Positions 1 to 12,172 of a stretch of DNA of 64,000 bases are shown here, one piece after another (the first letter of the stretch is position 1; every line of letters begins with the position of its first letter). The stretch covers positions 186,001 to 250,000 of the forward strand of contig CANNZV010000506.1 of NCBI GenBank assembly GCA_947561585.1, given 5' to 3'. The position numbers and the translations under genes were made by a program. Origin of the DNA: Caprella mutica. Its lineage: Eukaryota; Arthropoda; Malacostraca; Amphipoda; Caprellidae. The notes under the pieces were generated by a model, which saw only the letters and a program-made list of their open reading frames with translations, did not search any database and had not been told where the DNA came from.

Positions 1-3000
1 CAATACAAATCTCATAGTGTGTAATTGTATATGTGCCCATTCTTAGGTACAGTATAACCTGCAAAGTGGTCATTGTGAACCAGGCTATGTAATGTGTATA
101 TCCATTGTAAACTATGAATGATTTATGAGACGATTTCCTTTAGATTAAAAATAGTGTCAGCTGGTCACAAAAGCGGGTAACAATGACTCCAGTTCTCCTA
201 CAACCCAGTCCACCAAAGTAAACTGGTAGAGTTGCCTGAACCCAAGAATCCGCTGACATCTTTACATAATGGTCACACTGGCAACGGCAGATCTAAGTGA
301 TTCATCGAAACAGCTAAGCTCGAGTACGTGCTTGTAAGCTGGTGAAAACCGAAAAATATATCGCGACTTTATAATGGAGCATCTCGAAAAAACGAAGAAA
401 AAGAATGTATTCTTTTTGTACTAAATGTTAAGTAGGCAAGGATTGTCAATTCAATATTAACCCTTTCCCTACTTTTGGGACAAAATATGTCCCATATATT
501 AAATATTATTCATGGGACCATTTGTCCACAGTCTTCTGTTTTTTTTTTAGTTTAGTCATAATATAGACTTTTATTATAATTTTATATCTTATAAATAGAA
601 AAAAAAATCTACAGCTAACATTAATTTGCTTTGCAACTTAGTAAGAAATCTATTTCCTGAAATTATTCCTTTTGTATTCCCAAAAAAAAATATTCCACAA
701 TTTGTAGGCTAGGTTTTATATATTAATGCATCAATTATTTTTTATAGATCTCAATCTATTTGTTTCTTTTGCTCGGATCCAAGTGATGAGAGATCCTATT
801 TCATGGAGATTTGGCTATTCTTTACGCGCCTCTAAGCTGGTTAGTATTATTACCTCCCAGAAAAAGATATCAAAATATAGCTCAACTTTACGTAGAGGAT
901 ATAACAACTATTCTTATTACAGTGTTTTTGAAGAATGGTATGCATAGTTTTACTGTATTCGTTCTGAATTTGTTGTCCTTCTTTGAATGTTGATCAAAAT
1001 GTAGATTAATTAGAGATTGCTTACTATATCATCTAGAAGTACTAGTATAAATGTTGACTTTTAAAATAACAAAATTGAAAACATTAGAATCCGAAACGTT
1101 TTCACATACATACATGAATACCTCAGTACGAATTACTGTTACACGAGTTGATCAATTCTTATTTGAAAGTGGTGCATCAAACATTAAAATAGATGTTCCA
1201 TTAAAAGTTTAACATGAACACTCAATGTGATACATAACATACTACAACTATATTTTTTCTTCAATAAATATTTTATTAATTTTAATGTTTATTAATTTCA
1301 TTGCCAATTTCAAAAGAAGTGTGTCGGGCTAGGTGATAAAAGATTCATCATTTATAATTTAACTGAATTAAAATCATACACAGTATACAACTACATATGC
1401 ATGTAAGTGGAGGAGCCTCATCGTGTTTTATTACGTTCTAGGGAAGTTAGCGTGATGTCAGCTCTTTTGAACCAATCCGTGGGTCAAGTGTCAATCGTTC
1501 AGGAGTTAGTTATGTGTTGTTTTTTTATATTTACCAAAGATTAGTTGAAAAAAAAAATCATCTGACCAAATGGATAAATCATAAATTAAGAATTGTTTCC
1601 AATATTTCATTTCGAAAATTGTTGGGAGATTTGCATTTTAGCAGACAAACTTTCTTGACCTGAAATCTCGAGAAAATTGGACGATTTAATATACTGTGAT
1701 TGATGTATTTACAAATTTTTATCTTATTAGAATTTCTATAACATTCATTGTAAACAGAATAAATACCTCACTATCCTTTACTTTTAAATACATCGTTTTT
1801 TTTAACTTGATAGGTACTATCGTAATATTCATATTTTTTTATATTCACTTGCATTTCATTCATACATATTTTCTATTTGACTGAAGTCCTGTTCCTTCCA
1901 TCTCTGATATATTCCTTCATTCTCTCTGCTCAAACTAATGTAAAGTGAGTGTAATTAATTTTGAATTTTCTTCATATCAACTCCTCTGTGAAAAACGAGT
2001 AAAAATTGCCATTGACTCCAACTGATTCAGTTCCAATAATGGATTGATCAATGTGGCTGCCCCCTCAAATAATTAATTAGGTACATATTCAAATAGGCCT
2101 ATTTCAGAGGTTATGATTATGTCTCATAACTGTTTTTATAATCTGAAATTAAATATGAATAAAATTTCGGAGAATAATTCATTCGAATGCCAGCAAATTG
2201 GACATTCACAGTTTGAGACAAATCTCTTATTTATTTACAGACATTAGCATGGATTTCATACCTACCTATATGAGGAGGCTAATAGATTATTCAGTGTGAT
2301 ATCTCAGAAGTGCTAAACTATTAATTCCCATTAATAGAAACTACTCTGATAAATTTAAATCCGCGAAATAATTCAAGAATTAATATTATTAAGAGCTCTC
2401 TCATGAATATTAAATTGAAAAAAGACACATCTTATTATTAACACACTCTTCTGGAACTACATGCAATAAAGCGCAAATTGAAATTATATGACAGTGTACT
2501 ATTTTTCAATAGATGTTAAATAACTCACAGATTGTTTAAGTACAGTAAATGTTTCTGCATACAACTAGTTCTACATCAAAATATCTACGAGAAATATTTT
2601 GTACATGTTATTATCATGTTTTAACTCTTCGCTCACCAAGAATTAATTCCCCTTGTAATCTTTATTTTCATCTGAATAAGATAGCATTTCAATTTATTTC
2701 TTTCATAGAGAATTGAAAAAACAGTTTCAATCACCAAATCAATGAGGTATAACTAAATGACATATAATAACATTGTCACAGAACAAGAAGTTAGAGGACT
2801 TTAGCCCCAATTAATTTTTATCGTTTCATTTATTCATCCAGTTATGAAGTGACTAAAATGGAGACGAAAGTTTTAATTTGAGAAAATAAGTGAATATGAC
2901 TAAAAAGAAAGCATTCAGCTATTAACAATGAGAACTTAAAGTAATAACAAAATACTTAATATTTATATAGTCATCTGAATATAATTAAAATTAATTATAC

Positions 3001-6000
3001 ATTCAATATTGTAAACAGATAAGAAGCAATAACGATAATTTGGCCATAACTAAACGACAAATCGGTGTTTAGTGTTGATAAATATTGAAAAAAATCGCTA
3101 CAGCATAAATAATTATGAAATTCAAACAGATATGAGAATAAGAAGTAGCCTTATAGAGCTGTATAGTGTATACGTACTTTAATAAAAATAGTAATCAGCG
3201 TATTTAGAAATAGTTCTCAAATACAATATACTGGCATTTCATATCGGGTGAAAATAATGCAATAATATATTTTTCCTTCTCTTATCAATTCGCGTCATTT
3301 TATATAAACAATTGAGTAACTATTATACAAAAAAGAAATTGACCACTTCGACAGCTACTGCCAGGGATCAAGTGCAATGGTTCAGAGTTATTGAAATAGT
3401 TCCTTTTCACTTTATACAAAAGGTTGAGCAAGAACGACACAGTTAGCTAAATCGCCGATTCAATCTTATCCAAAGGTTTGTTGGAGAATTCTATGTAGTT
3501 TTCGTATCGTGATTGTCAATTCTTTTGGAGCTTTGAAATGTTGAGCCAGATAAGGAAAGACTCGACACAAACTTCTCTTGATTTGTTCAGTTCAGAGTTA
3601 ATCCAACGGCCCCATTCTTTTATTTATTTTACTTGCCGACCCTTGAAATGACTACTGAGTGGCTTCAAAAACTCTCTCTATTTGCTTCTTCGTTTCATTT
3701 TCTTTCTCGGTTTGGAGGTTTGGATGATCACCATACCTGATTAATAATTTGAGAAATTTATTACGTCGATAGGTGATTTTTTTTTAAATTGGCAACAATT
3801 TTAGTAAAATTTGTTACCCATTTTGACATTATTTATAAACGAAGATTATAGATAAATGTCATTGAATTTTCCTCAAAGTTTTAAAATATTTAAAAATGGC
3901 CCTTTTATCCTCTTTCAAAATTTGAATCTATTGCTACTGTACTATAATAACATAATTAAAAACAAGAAAATGAAATCTAATCCTAATCATAAACTTACTC
4001 TGAATTTTAAGATTGATTACCATAGAAAATGTCTTCCATTCACAGTATTTATGATCAAAGTAGTTAATTGACTGTCTTCGAACAAACCTCATTTTTCAGG
4101 AAGTCAGACAATCGTGAAATGCGATTGTTGCAATTGGTTCTGGGGGACGTAACGGTGAGACTCTGCAATCAAATCCTTTTTGTTTCCTTTGATTGGAAAT
4201 TATCAATGAACTAAGATTACTCACTGGAAACTGGGACACCTTCTATATTAATAATTCAACTAGTGAAGTGAATTCAATTCGAAAGAATTGAATATAATGT
4301 TATTTGCTGTTCTACTAAAAAAAATTGTATATAATCAATTCCATCTCTAAATATTTATACTAATGTTTTATTACGATATTTATTATCGAACTGTAAATCA
4401 ATATTCTGATATAAAATAAAACAATTGTTTGAAATCCTACTAAAATATTATTGAAGTTTCATTAAATTAGTTTTGGTTAGATTTTCATTGAATAGTTTAA
4501 TCCAGTGAAATAACAAGATATCCTTTCTATTAGAGGGATATCGATAACTCTTTGTTCTTTTCGCTCGGAATATTGTTATGCGATATGTCTTTTGTATAGA
4601 ATAATATTCATAATATTCAATCATTTGATTTCAATAATACTGAAAAGCAAATCCCCTTGTATTTGTAGATATATGTAGTTACGTAATGGAAGAATTATTA
4701 ATTAATGATGGAAAGGAATCATATCATTGAATTAGGCATTAAAATACACTGAATAGAGGATAGTCAGTCAAGCCGCGTCCATACTATCAATCATTTTCTT
4801 TCAATTTTAGTGTTTTGTCTACTTGGTGTTTGTAATGTTGTCTATCATAAAAAACATCCTCAATTTTTGTGTTTTCCAAAGGGTCTGAGGTCTTCGAGCA
4901 TAAATAGTACATACTGTTAGAACTTAGCGGTATTTTTAAAGGTAATTGGTATTTAAGCATAAATATAATGATGGTTTTCGATAAAAACTAGAGATAAATG
5001 TACTGAATTAGATAGAAATTTTATTGTTATCTAAGAGTTTGTATAAGCTCTATTTCTATGTGGACAGTTTGTGTCGATTCTATTATGTAATGTTCGTAGT
5101 TACTAATTAGTGAGTTACCTGGAGAAGATATATAGTGTAGAATTGGTATTATAATGGGCACCAACACATCATTGGAGTGACACTTCCTAAATCTACATTA
5201 TAAATTAATAAAGAATTAGCCGCATTTAATCGTGTATTTCATGATTATCATCACATCTGATAATACCTTATAAGATATTTAACAGCTGAAATCTGATTAG
5301 CTTCTCTTACTTTTTCCAGTATAAGTTAGCTCAAAGTTGTTCAATGCAATTAAGAATTCATAATATAAATGTAGTGATAATGTTGTTCACCTTTTACTTC
5401 CTTTAATATTGTAATATATAATTATATATGCTGCTTGCTCTTATAAAGTTTTGTGATAGGGTCGTGTGATTTATGGTTACAAAGTAGGTATTATGTGCAG
5501 TGCGGCTAAATCTCTAGGTGATGTTAATTTGTAAACATAGGCAAAGCCTGACTAATTTTCACCCTGCATCTAGCCACCGTGCAGTCATTTCTCTTCAAGT
5601 GAAATTTCTGTTGTCCCAAGATGTTTGAATTAGTAAAATGTACTTAAGATTTTAAAACAAACAAATACTGATTATGTATGGGTGAGAAAGAAAAGTTCCA
5701 ATGCACCATAATATAATTAATTATAAAAGTTTGTGCTTGAATCAATGGATAAAATTGAAAAAATTCATAAGGCCATTTAATTACAAAATCAAAACAGAAA
5801 CAACTACGATATCATTTTCCAATCCATAAGCTCAGATTATCAAAACATTACGTTGAAATGTTACAAAGAAGTTCATAAGATATAGTGCTTGCCTTTAATT
5901 ACCATTGTAATTGCCACTGCCATTCTGTAACAAAGATATACAGTCACATTGAGAAAACCTGTAGTAAATGCACTGAAATCTGTTGTCCCGATCTCGCACT

Positions 6001-6965
6001 TTTCAGTCCCTCAGCTTTATAAAAACAGTGATATATATTTTTAGCCCCAATCTTGAATTAAGAATGTCCACAGAGTCGCCTTGAGAGGTATAAGACAAAT
6101 CACCAAAATGTCTGTAGCATTATCTTCTACTTATGTTAGTGTATCTATAGTACCGTGTGAAGAGAACTTTTGCGTATTCGTTGGTATGCGGCTTGAATTA
6201 TAACTGTTATATTCGAATAAAGGAATTTTAGATCATTTATGGTGGTTCAACCTACAATTTTTGGGCGTTGATATATCGTATTTGTTGACGTGACATCATA
6301 CTCAATCATTCATAAAGCAATACACAATTCCCATATTCTTTACAATGCGTATATCTTAAACATATTCTGTAAGAGAAGTATGTTGAAAAATTTCACTTCT
6401 AACTATTAAGTGAGTGGTAAGCTGTTATTAATATATTTTAAATAGGCTTAGTTATCTGGATACCTCAATTATCAAATTGCAAGTGATTCAGTCACACATG
6501 AAGTTGATTCAATCCATTCCCACCGTTTCGTTCAATATGCCTAATAGGTGAAAGCACTTCAGAGACACTTAGAAGAGCTGCAGACAATCGTAGAGTGTCA
6601 CCGCGGATTGAGGTGACATTCCTGACGATATTGAAGAGATGAAGCTGAGGCTCTTCACAATGAAGAACGGGAAATATCTTCAATATGAATATCGAAAACA
6701 TCTCATATTGAAGAGTCACGATTTGTATCATTGTTGACTTAATAATTATTGAACCATTGCAGAAGAATTTCAAGTTGCTCTCATCTCTAGTATATGGAAA
6801 GTGACGATAATGTGACACAAATAAATCGTTAAATTTCCATTACCATATTCCATACCTCGCTCTTATCGGTAGCAGAAAAGGAATACCTTTATTACATTGG
6901 TTCAGTGAGAACATTCAATATCTGTTTCTTAACCTTCTTGACCCATTTCTTCGTTTACTTTACAG
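1..6965. other. AT-rich non-coding stretch
   Basis: No gene, RNA gene or array is supported here. Open frames are short and of random composition. One weak splice-bounded segment near 4100-4154 was considered and set aside. The stretch could be intron or intergenic DNA. Confidence 0.6.
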
Positions 6966-7081
6966 ATCAGCAGTCCGTTTCGAGGGGTAAACAACTGAAC
7001 ATGGAGCTCGGAAATATAATGAAATTGGTTGACTGCTGTCTGTTCTCTGCATCAAATACTAAAAACATGACACATCTACAG
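6966..7081 (+). CDS. Tentative internal coding exon, function unknown
   Basis: A pyrimidine-rich tract ending in TTTACAG stops at 6965, and a donor CAG|GTATGC follows at 7082. Between them only one of three frames is open. It needs 2 nt to finish a codon from a previous exon and then gives 38 codons, reading from QQSVSRGKQLNMELGN to KNMTHLQ, and ends in phase 0. The segment is less AT-rich than its flanks. I do not recognise the peptide. Similar splice-bounded short segments also arise by chance in this window (one lies inside a transposon), so this is only a candidate. Confidence 0.25.
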
Positions 7082-7232
7082 GTATGCGCGTGAGTAACTT
7101 GTCAATGTAGTGAATTTATTTATGATGACTACATCATCAATTGATCAAGCAATCAGAAGTTATCACAAATCACAGCATAGAAAACAGGCTCAACATAATA
7201 GAAGAATAAGAAGCAGCATAATTGCAACCGAA

Positions 7233-7404
7233 TGACACTTTCGCCGACAATTTTTTACCTAAATTAAGGTGTACATATTTTACAGTAAAAAACAGTAAAG
7301 TATACCTCTCCCCCCAGCTGGACCGCTAACCTTACCTAAGGTAGACTATATCTCATTATACGTATTTATAACGTAGAGAGTTTTTTATTGTCGGCAAATG
7401 TGTC
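7233..7404. mobile_element. Small inverted-repeat (MITE-like) element with CGCCGA ends
   Basis: The left end reads TGACACTTTCGCCGACAAT. The right end, read on the other strand, gives GACACATTTGCCGACAAT, so the two form terminal inverted repeats about 25 bp long around a short AT-rich core. More CGGCGAA motifs continue to about 7430. Part of the same element recurs on the minus strand at 37559-37632, which confirms it as dispersed. No target duplication could be identified. Confidence 0.5.
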
Positions 7405-8772
7405 GTGCGGCGAAGTTGTTATTCGGCGAAATGGTTTTCAGCGAACGGATTTTCATCTTCACCGATACATATGGCCATCTTCCATGTAAAAAGGATGCAA
7501 ACACTTCCATGTCGTCACTCTGTTTAAAAGTAGCTCAATATTCACAGTATCAAGAGCACGAATGAAATCATCTAAAATTGTGATTAAAATATCTACTTTC
7601 ATTTAGTGTCTTATGTCATATTTTCATGATTTACACTTTCATATCATGTACAGCTTATATAATTCGTCTCTACTAAAAAGTCATACAAAACATTATACAT
7701 CTATATTCCTTATACTTTTTTATTTAGTTGAATTTCACCCTGCATATTTGTACAATAACATTGCATAAATAATGACATGCAGATGCACTCTCACAGAGAA
7801 TAAAATGTTTTCGAAATATCCACTTCAGAGTCCCTCTCAATGATCTATTATAGTAAAAGCCTTCCAGAATCTATTGAGTTGATGTTACATTAAAATGGAG
7901 GATGAAAGTGAACTTCAATACATTATATTGTGGTTGTTTCAATAGAGGAATATAGAGAGTAAATATATCTGTGCATTATTCACTATGCTAACATGTAAAA
8001 TACAGATGTTTTATTCATCTTTTATTTTGTGCAAAGCTCTCCTATGAAATAGATTGCAGTTAAACCTTGCGAGAGAATTATTTCTTTGGTTATGGAGTAT
8101 TCGATATTATCTTTCATTTTTCAACTGTAAGATATTTTTGCAGCGAATTTATCTATTTCATATTCAATGTTTTATATAAGATATACCATTTAAATAGTTA
8201 TGTTAAATTCTGAAGAGTAACTCAAATGCCAAGTTCTTCAGTTGAAATAATTTGTGAGAGAAGGGTAAGACCTTTGAAGTTGTTCCTCCACATAGTTGGC
8301 TTCATTAGAAACTTTATGGAGGAGCTCAGCAAGAAAGCTTTATTGTCCAGACTATATGGCTTCCATTAATATGATGAGCTTTATAATCCTTTAGGGCTAA
8401 TTTGCTACAAAGACTTCCCAATGGTTTGGAAGATGAGACAGTTAAACGAACTGAAATAGCTGCGAATAGTCTCAACTGTTAGTTAATAGTCTTATTTAAA
8501 TGAATAACCTATATAGTTTCTATATATATATAGTCTGCATTCGATTATCCCTGGGTTACAAGAAATTGTAAGTGGTCTTGTTTTTTCTACAGATTTGGGG
8601 TAAATCTAAACCTCTGGATCCGAAAAAAACCTCCGATTTACCCAACCAGGTCAAATTTTTGTGTTAAGGAAATACTTAAAATTTAACCAACCAAAGTTCA
8701 CCAATCAATTATTGCAATCATGTACTGTTTAATTTTAAAATAATTGTATAGTTTCATAGTCACGGCTCTGTA
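7405..8772. other. AT-rich non-coding stretch
   Basis: Nothing gene-like was seen. A short inverted repeat (TTGGGGTAAATC with GATTTACCCAA) lies near 8595-8645. Confidence 0.5.
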
Positions 8773-8781
8773 CCTTTTTAC

Positions 8782-8930
8782 TGTGCTAGGAAAATTGTCA
8801 CCGGGAAAACTGCCACTGGGAAAACTCCCATTGTTGGAAAACTGCCACTGTGGGAAAACTGCCATTGGAAAAATTGCCACTGTGGTAAAGCTGCCACTGT
8901 GGGAAGATTGCCACCCGGAAAATTGCCACT
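8782..8930 (+). repeat. Left minisatellite arm of the 8782-10204 element
   Basis: Degenerate units of about 15-20 bp with core AATTGCCAC or AACTGCCACTG. The outer edge is at 8782, and the inner edge fades into TGTACATATAAAA. Confidence 0.75.
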
Positions 8931-9807
8931 GTACATATAAAAATTCATGAAAAAAAATCGAAAATCACAAAAATCATAGGTACTGAATGCAATGTTGATA
9001 AGAATTTAATATATAAGAATTTTTACAATGTGTTCATCTCATTTTGACAAGTTATACGATCTAAGTGAATTCTTCTGCCGGTGGGTGTGAGTGTGCTGAT
9101 ACGCAATTAATTCTTAGCTTAATGTGTTTAATCGTTCCCTGAAGAGGTTAACCATTTAAATTTAGGTTCTCTACTCTACTAGTTTGTCGTCAAGTTATTT
9201 TCTCTCATTCACAAGTGCATTAAAATGTACATAGTACTTCATAATGTTATGGACCACAAAAAAAGAATCTCGAATTAAACTGCTTAAAACTTTGAATAAA
9301 TCTAAATAATTTAAATCCTTTTTGTATTATATTCAGAATTTGTTTTTAATATATATGACAAATGAATCCTAATTGATAATATGTTTCTTTTTCAGCGTCA
9401 TGTTGAAAACAGGAGTATAAAGGTGAGCACAAAACTGCTTTCCATGCAAAAGTTATACAAAAATTTAAAACTATTGTTTTCTATTTTATGATAACAATAT
9501 TATTATAACATAACGCTGAGAGAATTACAATATTACCAATTTCACGTCATTTGCTAGACTCTAGGGTGATAAGAAACTCTTTTTTGAACTTAATGCAATA
9601 AAAAGAATTAATATATATTTGTTTACAGTCCTTGGTACACTGACATTAGAAACAATTAAAGTGAGAGTTTTTCATCAGAATTAATCAATAAACACATTGC
9701 TAAATTTAAGTTTAGCAAAAAATTGTTAATATTTCTGTTAGTGGTGTTGTGATTGTGTTGCAAAATGTACGATTATAAATGATAAAAAAAAATTAATAAA
9801 AAATAAA

Positions 9808-9876
9808 CGTTGCATTAGTTTCAATAATAAATAAAATTTTGTTGCATTATAGTTTCAATAATAAATAAAATCTTGC
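9808..9876 (+). repeat. Direct repeat of about 36 bp, roughly two copies
   Basis: GTTTCAATAATAAATAAAAT with flanking TTGCATTA occurs twice in the interior of the MULE-like element. Confidence 0.5.
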
Positions 9877-10028
9877 TACATAATTTTAATTTTAACTTGT
9901 CAATGAAAGATGAACTCACAGTGAAAATTTTATTTACATAAAATTCGAATGCTTATGTATTCATTTCAGAAATGTTTTATAGAGTAAATTTTTTTTAGTT
10001 TTTTAATATATTGTTAATATATTATATA

Positions 10029-10204
10029 GTGGCAATTTCTCACAGTGGCAATTTTCCTCAGTGGCAATTTTCCGGGTAGCAGTTTTCCCACAGTGGCAAT
10101 TTTCCCAATGGCAGTTTTCCCGGGGGCAATATTCCCAGTGGCAATTTTCCCACAGTGGCAGTTTTCCCGGGGGCAATCTTCCCAGTGGCAATTATCTGCG
10201 CACG
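10029..10204 (-). repeat. Right minisatellite arm of the 8782-10204 element
   Basis: About nine units with core GTGGCAATTTTCCC, the reverse complement of the left arm. The inward-reading outer edge is CGTGCGCAGATAATTG. Confidence 0.75.
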
Positions 10205-10414
10205 CCTTTTTACATATATAATAATAATAGGATAATAATAGGATAATAGGATAATAGATTTATTGAAAAAAAAAAACACAAAAAACATAGTACAAAGTTA
10301 CATCTTGTTATAATTTTTCTTCAATTCAAGCCCTTTTATAGATCTAAATAGATCTTTTGGGCAATTAAATATTAAATAACAGAAAAAAGGAGGAAGAAAG
10401 AGAACAGAAGAAAG

Positions 10415-10449
<35 letters not shown>
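10415..10449 (+). repeat. Poly(A) run of 35
   Basis: An uninterrupted A run on the plus strand inside the 3' UTR of the minus-strand LINE fragment. It reads poly(T) in the LINE sense, so it is not that element's tail. Confidence 0.9.
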
Positions 10450-10450
<1 letters not shown>

Positions 10451-10507
10451 ACAGAGCACAGCATAGGTAAAAATATTATGCATTTTTAGAATTTTAACTT
10501 AACATTT

Positions 10508-10873
10508 TTAGGGTGACTGCATGTAATTACCAATAAAATAGTCCTTCAGTACGATTTTAAATTTTTTTAGAATTTTAACATTTTTTATATTTTCTGGAAT
10601 TTCATTAAATTTATATGGTAGTGCATAAGATAGATAACGCTGTGCAATGGACAGTCGTTGAAATTGGGGAATAAAGTAGGTAGTGCTATTTCTGGTATAA
10701 TGGCCATGAATTGAAACAGTGAAAGTATCCTTTCTCTTATAAGCTAGAACTGAACATAGGTAATTATGAATATCATATATGTTCAATACTGCCGTCCGGT
10801 GAAATAGAGGATCAGAGTGCTCGAGGTAGTCACTATGAGTTATAATACGCACAGCTTTTTTTTTGCAAAAGAA
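10508..10873 (-). pseudogene. C-terminal fragment of LINE reverse-transcriptase ORF
   Basis: The protein reads AVRIITHSDYLEHSDPLFH, then ILxxYDIHNYL-like and RNSTTYFIPQFQRLS blocks, ending IVLKDYFIGNYMQSP and a stop. This order (RII..S.Y.EH..PLF, then a helix-rich tail) is typical of the region just after the polymerase domain of CR1/Jockey-like LINEs. The expected LLQKKAV motif lies immediately upstream but is thrown out of frame by a run of A at 10853-10861. The polymerase and endonuclease domains are absent. It is a dead 5'-truncated copy. Confidence 0.65.
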
Positions 10874-10926
10874 ATAATTTAATAATAATAGTTAATAAAA
10901 GCAGTATTAAATTTGCAATTATAATA

Positions 10927-12170
10927 CAGGGTGGGGCGTAAGTTTGGAAGCAAATGAAAGTGCATATTATAATCCAACGAAAAATATATCTAATAATTTA
11001 CAGTTATGTATTATTACATAAGGGTTCTAAGAATTCAAAAATCATAAATTTATTCAAAATGTCCCCCCTTGTTTTTAATAACAGCCTCAAATCTCCTCCG
11101 AACTCCTCCTACTGCGGCACGCAACTGTTCTTGAGAAATTTCCTTCCAAGATCTCTGGAGCGAACGCTTTAAATCATCCACACTGCGATGGAATTTACCA
11201 CAGGCCTTTGATTCACGAATGGACCATACCGAAAAGTCCATAGGATTAACATCTGGGGAGCAGGGAGGCCACATTTCTTTGGACCAAAACCGTGGAAGAT
11301 GGTCATGGCACCAGTTTTGAGTGACATTTTCAGTATGTGAGGTCGCGCCGTCTTGCTGAAATGTCCATATGAGTGTCATTACCGAAGTGATCCTTAGCTA
11401 ACTCCAACATTGGCGTCAAATTATTCTCAATATAACATTTAGCATTGATTTTGGCGCCTTGTTCCATATAAATTAAAGGAGATCTCCAAGTTTCTGAAAC
11501 GGCGGCCCAGACCATTACTGAAGCAGGTTTCATGGTTCTGTGGACAGTTTTTTGGTCGTATGGGATGTCTTTTGCACTTTTACCAATTATTCTGTCATTC
11601 CTCCGGTTGTGAGCCATTTCCACTGTGAAAATTTTTTCGTCAGACTAAACAATTTCACCAGCCGTGCCAGACTTCAATTCTCTCAGAAGTGCTTTGCTTC
11701 TCTCCAATCTCTTTTTTTTACAGCTTCTGACAGAGTCTGTCTCTTTTGGAGGGTGAAAGAGGACATCTTTAGGTCTTCTTTGACAACTCTTCTCATTGTT
11801 CTGGGACTCACATTAGCTGTTTTGGCTAACAACCGTATTGACCTTTTCGGGTTCCTCCTGATCTTCTCTCGGGCACATTTTATCAGTTGTTTGGTGCGTT
11901 GTGAGCGTGGTCTACCACTTCTTGGACGATCAGTCAAGTCTCCTCTCTCATTAAAACGCTTCACACACTTCCAAACAGTCGATCTCGCTATTAATGGCTT
12001 CTCTTTTGTCTGACATTTTTGAATTGACTAAATTTTTGTAAAAAATAACACTGCCACGTCATAATGTAGTGTCTCTACTATAGTTCAAACCCTATCACCT
12101 ACTTAAGAACTTAGTTTTAAGAATTATATTAATGTTTGAAAAATTGATTCCAAACTTACGCCCCACCCTG
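10927..12170 (-). mobile_element. DD37D (maT-like) mariner transposon, 1244 bp, inactive
   Basis: Perfect 23-bp terminal inverted repeats, beginning CAGGGTGGGGCGTAAGTT, lie at 10927-10949 and 12148-12170, and each is flanked by a TA dinucleotide (10925-10926 and 12171-12172), the Tc1/mariner target duplication. The single gene is on the minus strand. Identical inverted repeats suggest a fairly recent insertion, although the gene is broken. Confidence 0.92.
11050..12016 (-). pseudogene. mariner DD37D transposase, frameshifted
   Basis: This gene would encode the cut-and-paste transposase. It begins at an ATG (12014-12016, MSDKREAI). It continues through a helix-turn-helix region with the GRPRS linker motif (RPRSGRPRSQRTKQ), a second DNA-binding block (NVSPRTMRRV), SDEKIF carrying the first catalytic Asp, QQDGATSHT with the second, and SPDVNPMDFSVW with the third. 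Exactly 37 residues separate the second Asp from the Asp of NPMDF, which defines the DD37D group. Breaks: a frameshift between about 11965 and 12000, another near 11683-11700, an in-frame TAG at 11645-11647 just before the first Asp motif, and a frameshift near 11340-11380. All three acidic positions survive, but the gene cannot be functional. Confidence 0.9.
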
Positions 12171-12172
12171 TA

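Larger units (their letters stand above)
8782..10204. mobile_element. Non-autonomous MULE-like element with minisatellite arms
   Basis: Two arrays of a degenerate GGAAAACTGCCACTG-type unit face each other: 8782-8930 and its reverse complement at 10029-10204. Their outer edges match: TGTGCTAGGAAAATTG on the left, and CGTGCGCAGATAATTG on the right read inward. Directly outside lies a perfect 9-bp direct repeat, CCTTTTTAC, at 8773-8781 and 10205-10213. Nine-base target duplications and long terminal inverted repeats are typical of the Mutator-like superfamily. The interior (8931-10028) is AT-rich and has no transposase, so the copy is non-autonomous. The superfamily call is inferred from the duplication length and from the MULE relic at 14-21 kb. 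Confidence 0.7.
10214..10873 (-). mobile_element. 5'-truncated LINE (non-LTR retrotransposon), 3' end only
   Basis: A minus-strand fragment holding the C-terminal tail of a LINE reverse-transcriptase ORF, about 250 bp of 3' UTR, and a terminal short repeat (TATTATCC-like, 10214-10256). A simple-repeat tail in place of poly(A) fits CR1/L2-like LINEs, but the clade is not certain. The tail abuts the right 9-bp duplication of the neighbouring MULE-like element. A 35-A run (+ strand) interrupts the 3' UTR at 10415-10449. Confidence 0.6.

Noticed and set aside
4100..4154. 55-nt segment with acceptor TTTTTCAG and donor ACG|GTGAGA, one open frame
   Set aside because: Too short, and its end phase does not fit the candidate exon at 6966 without another exon between.
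6492..6818. 108-codon minus-strand frame
   Set aside because: No recognisable motif and no splice or promoter support; length is within chance for this composition.
9396..9422. 27-nt splice-bounded segment (CAG|...AAG|GTGAGC) open in phase 0
   Set aside because: It lies inside the non-autonomous MULE-like element, so it is probably chance. It also shows how easily such patterns arise here.
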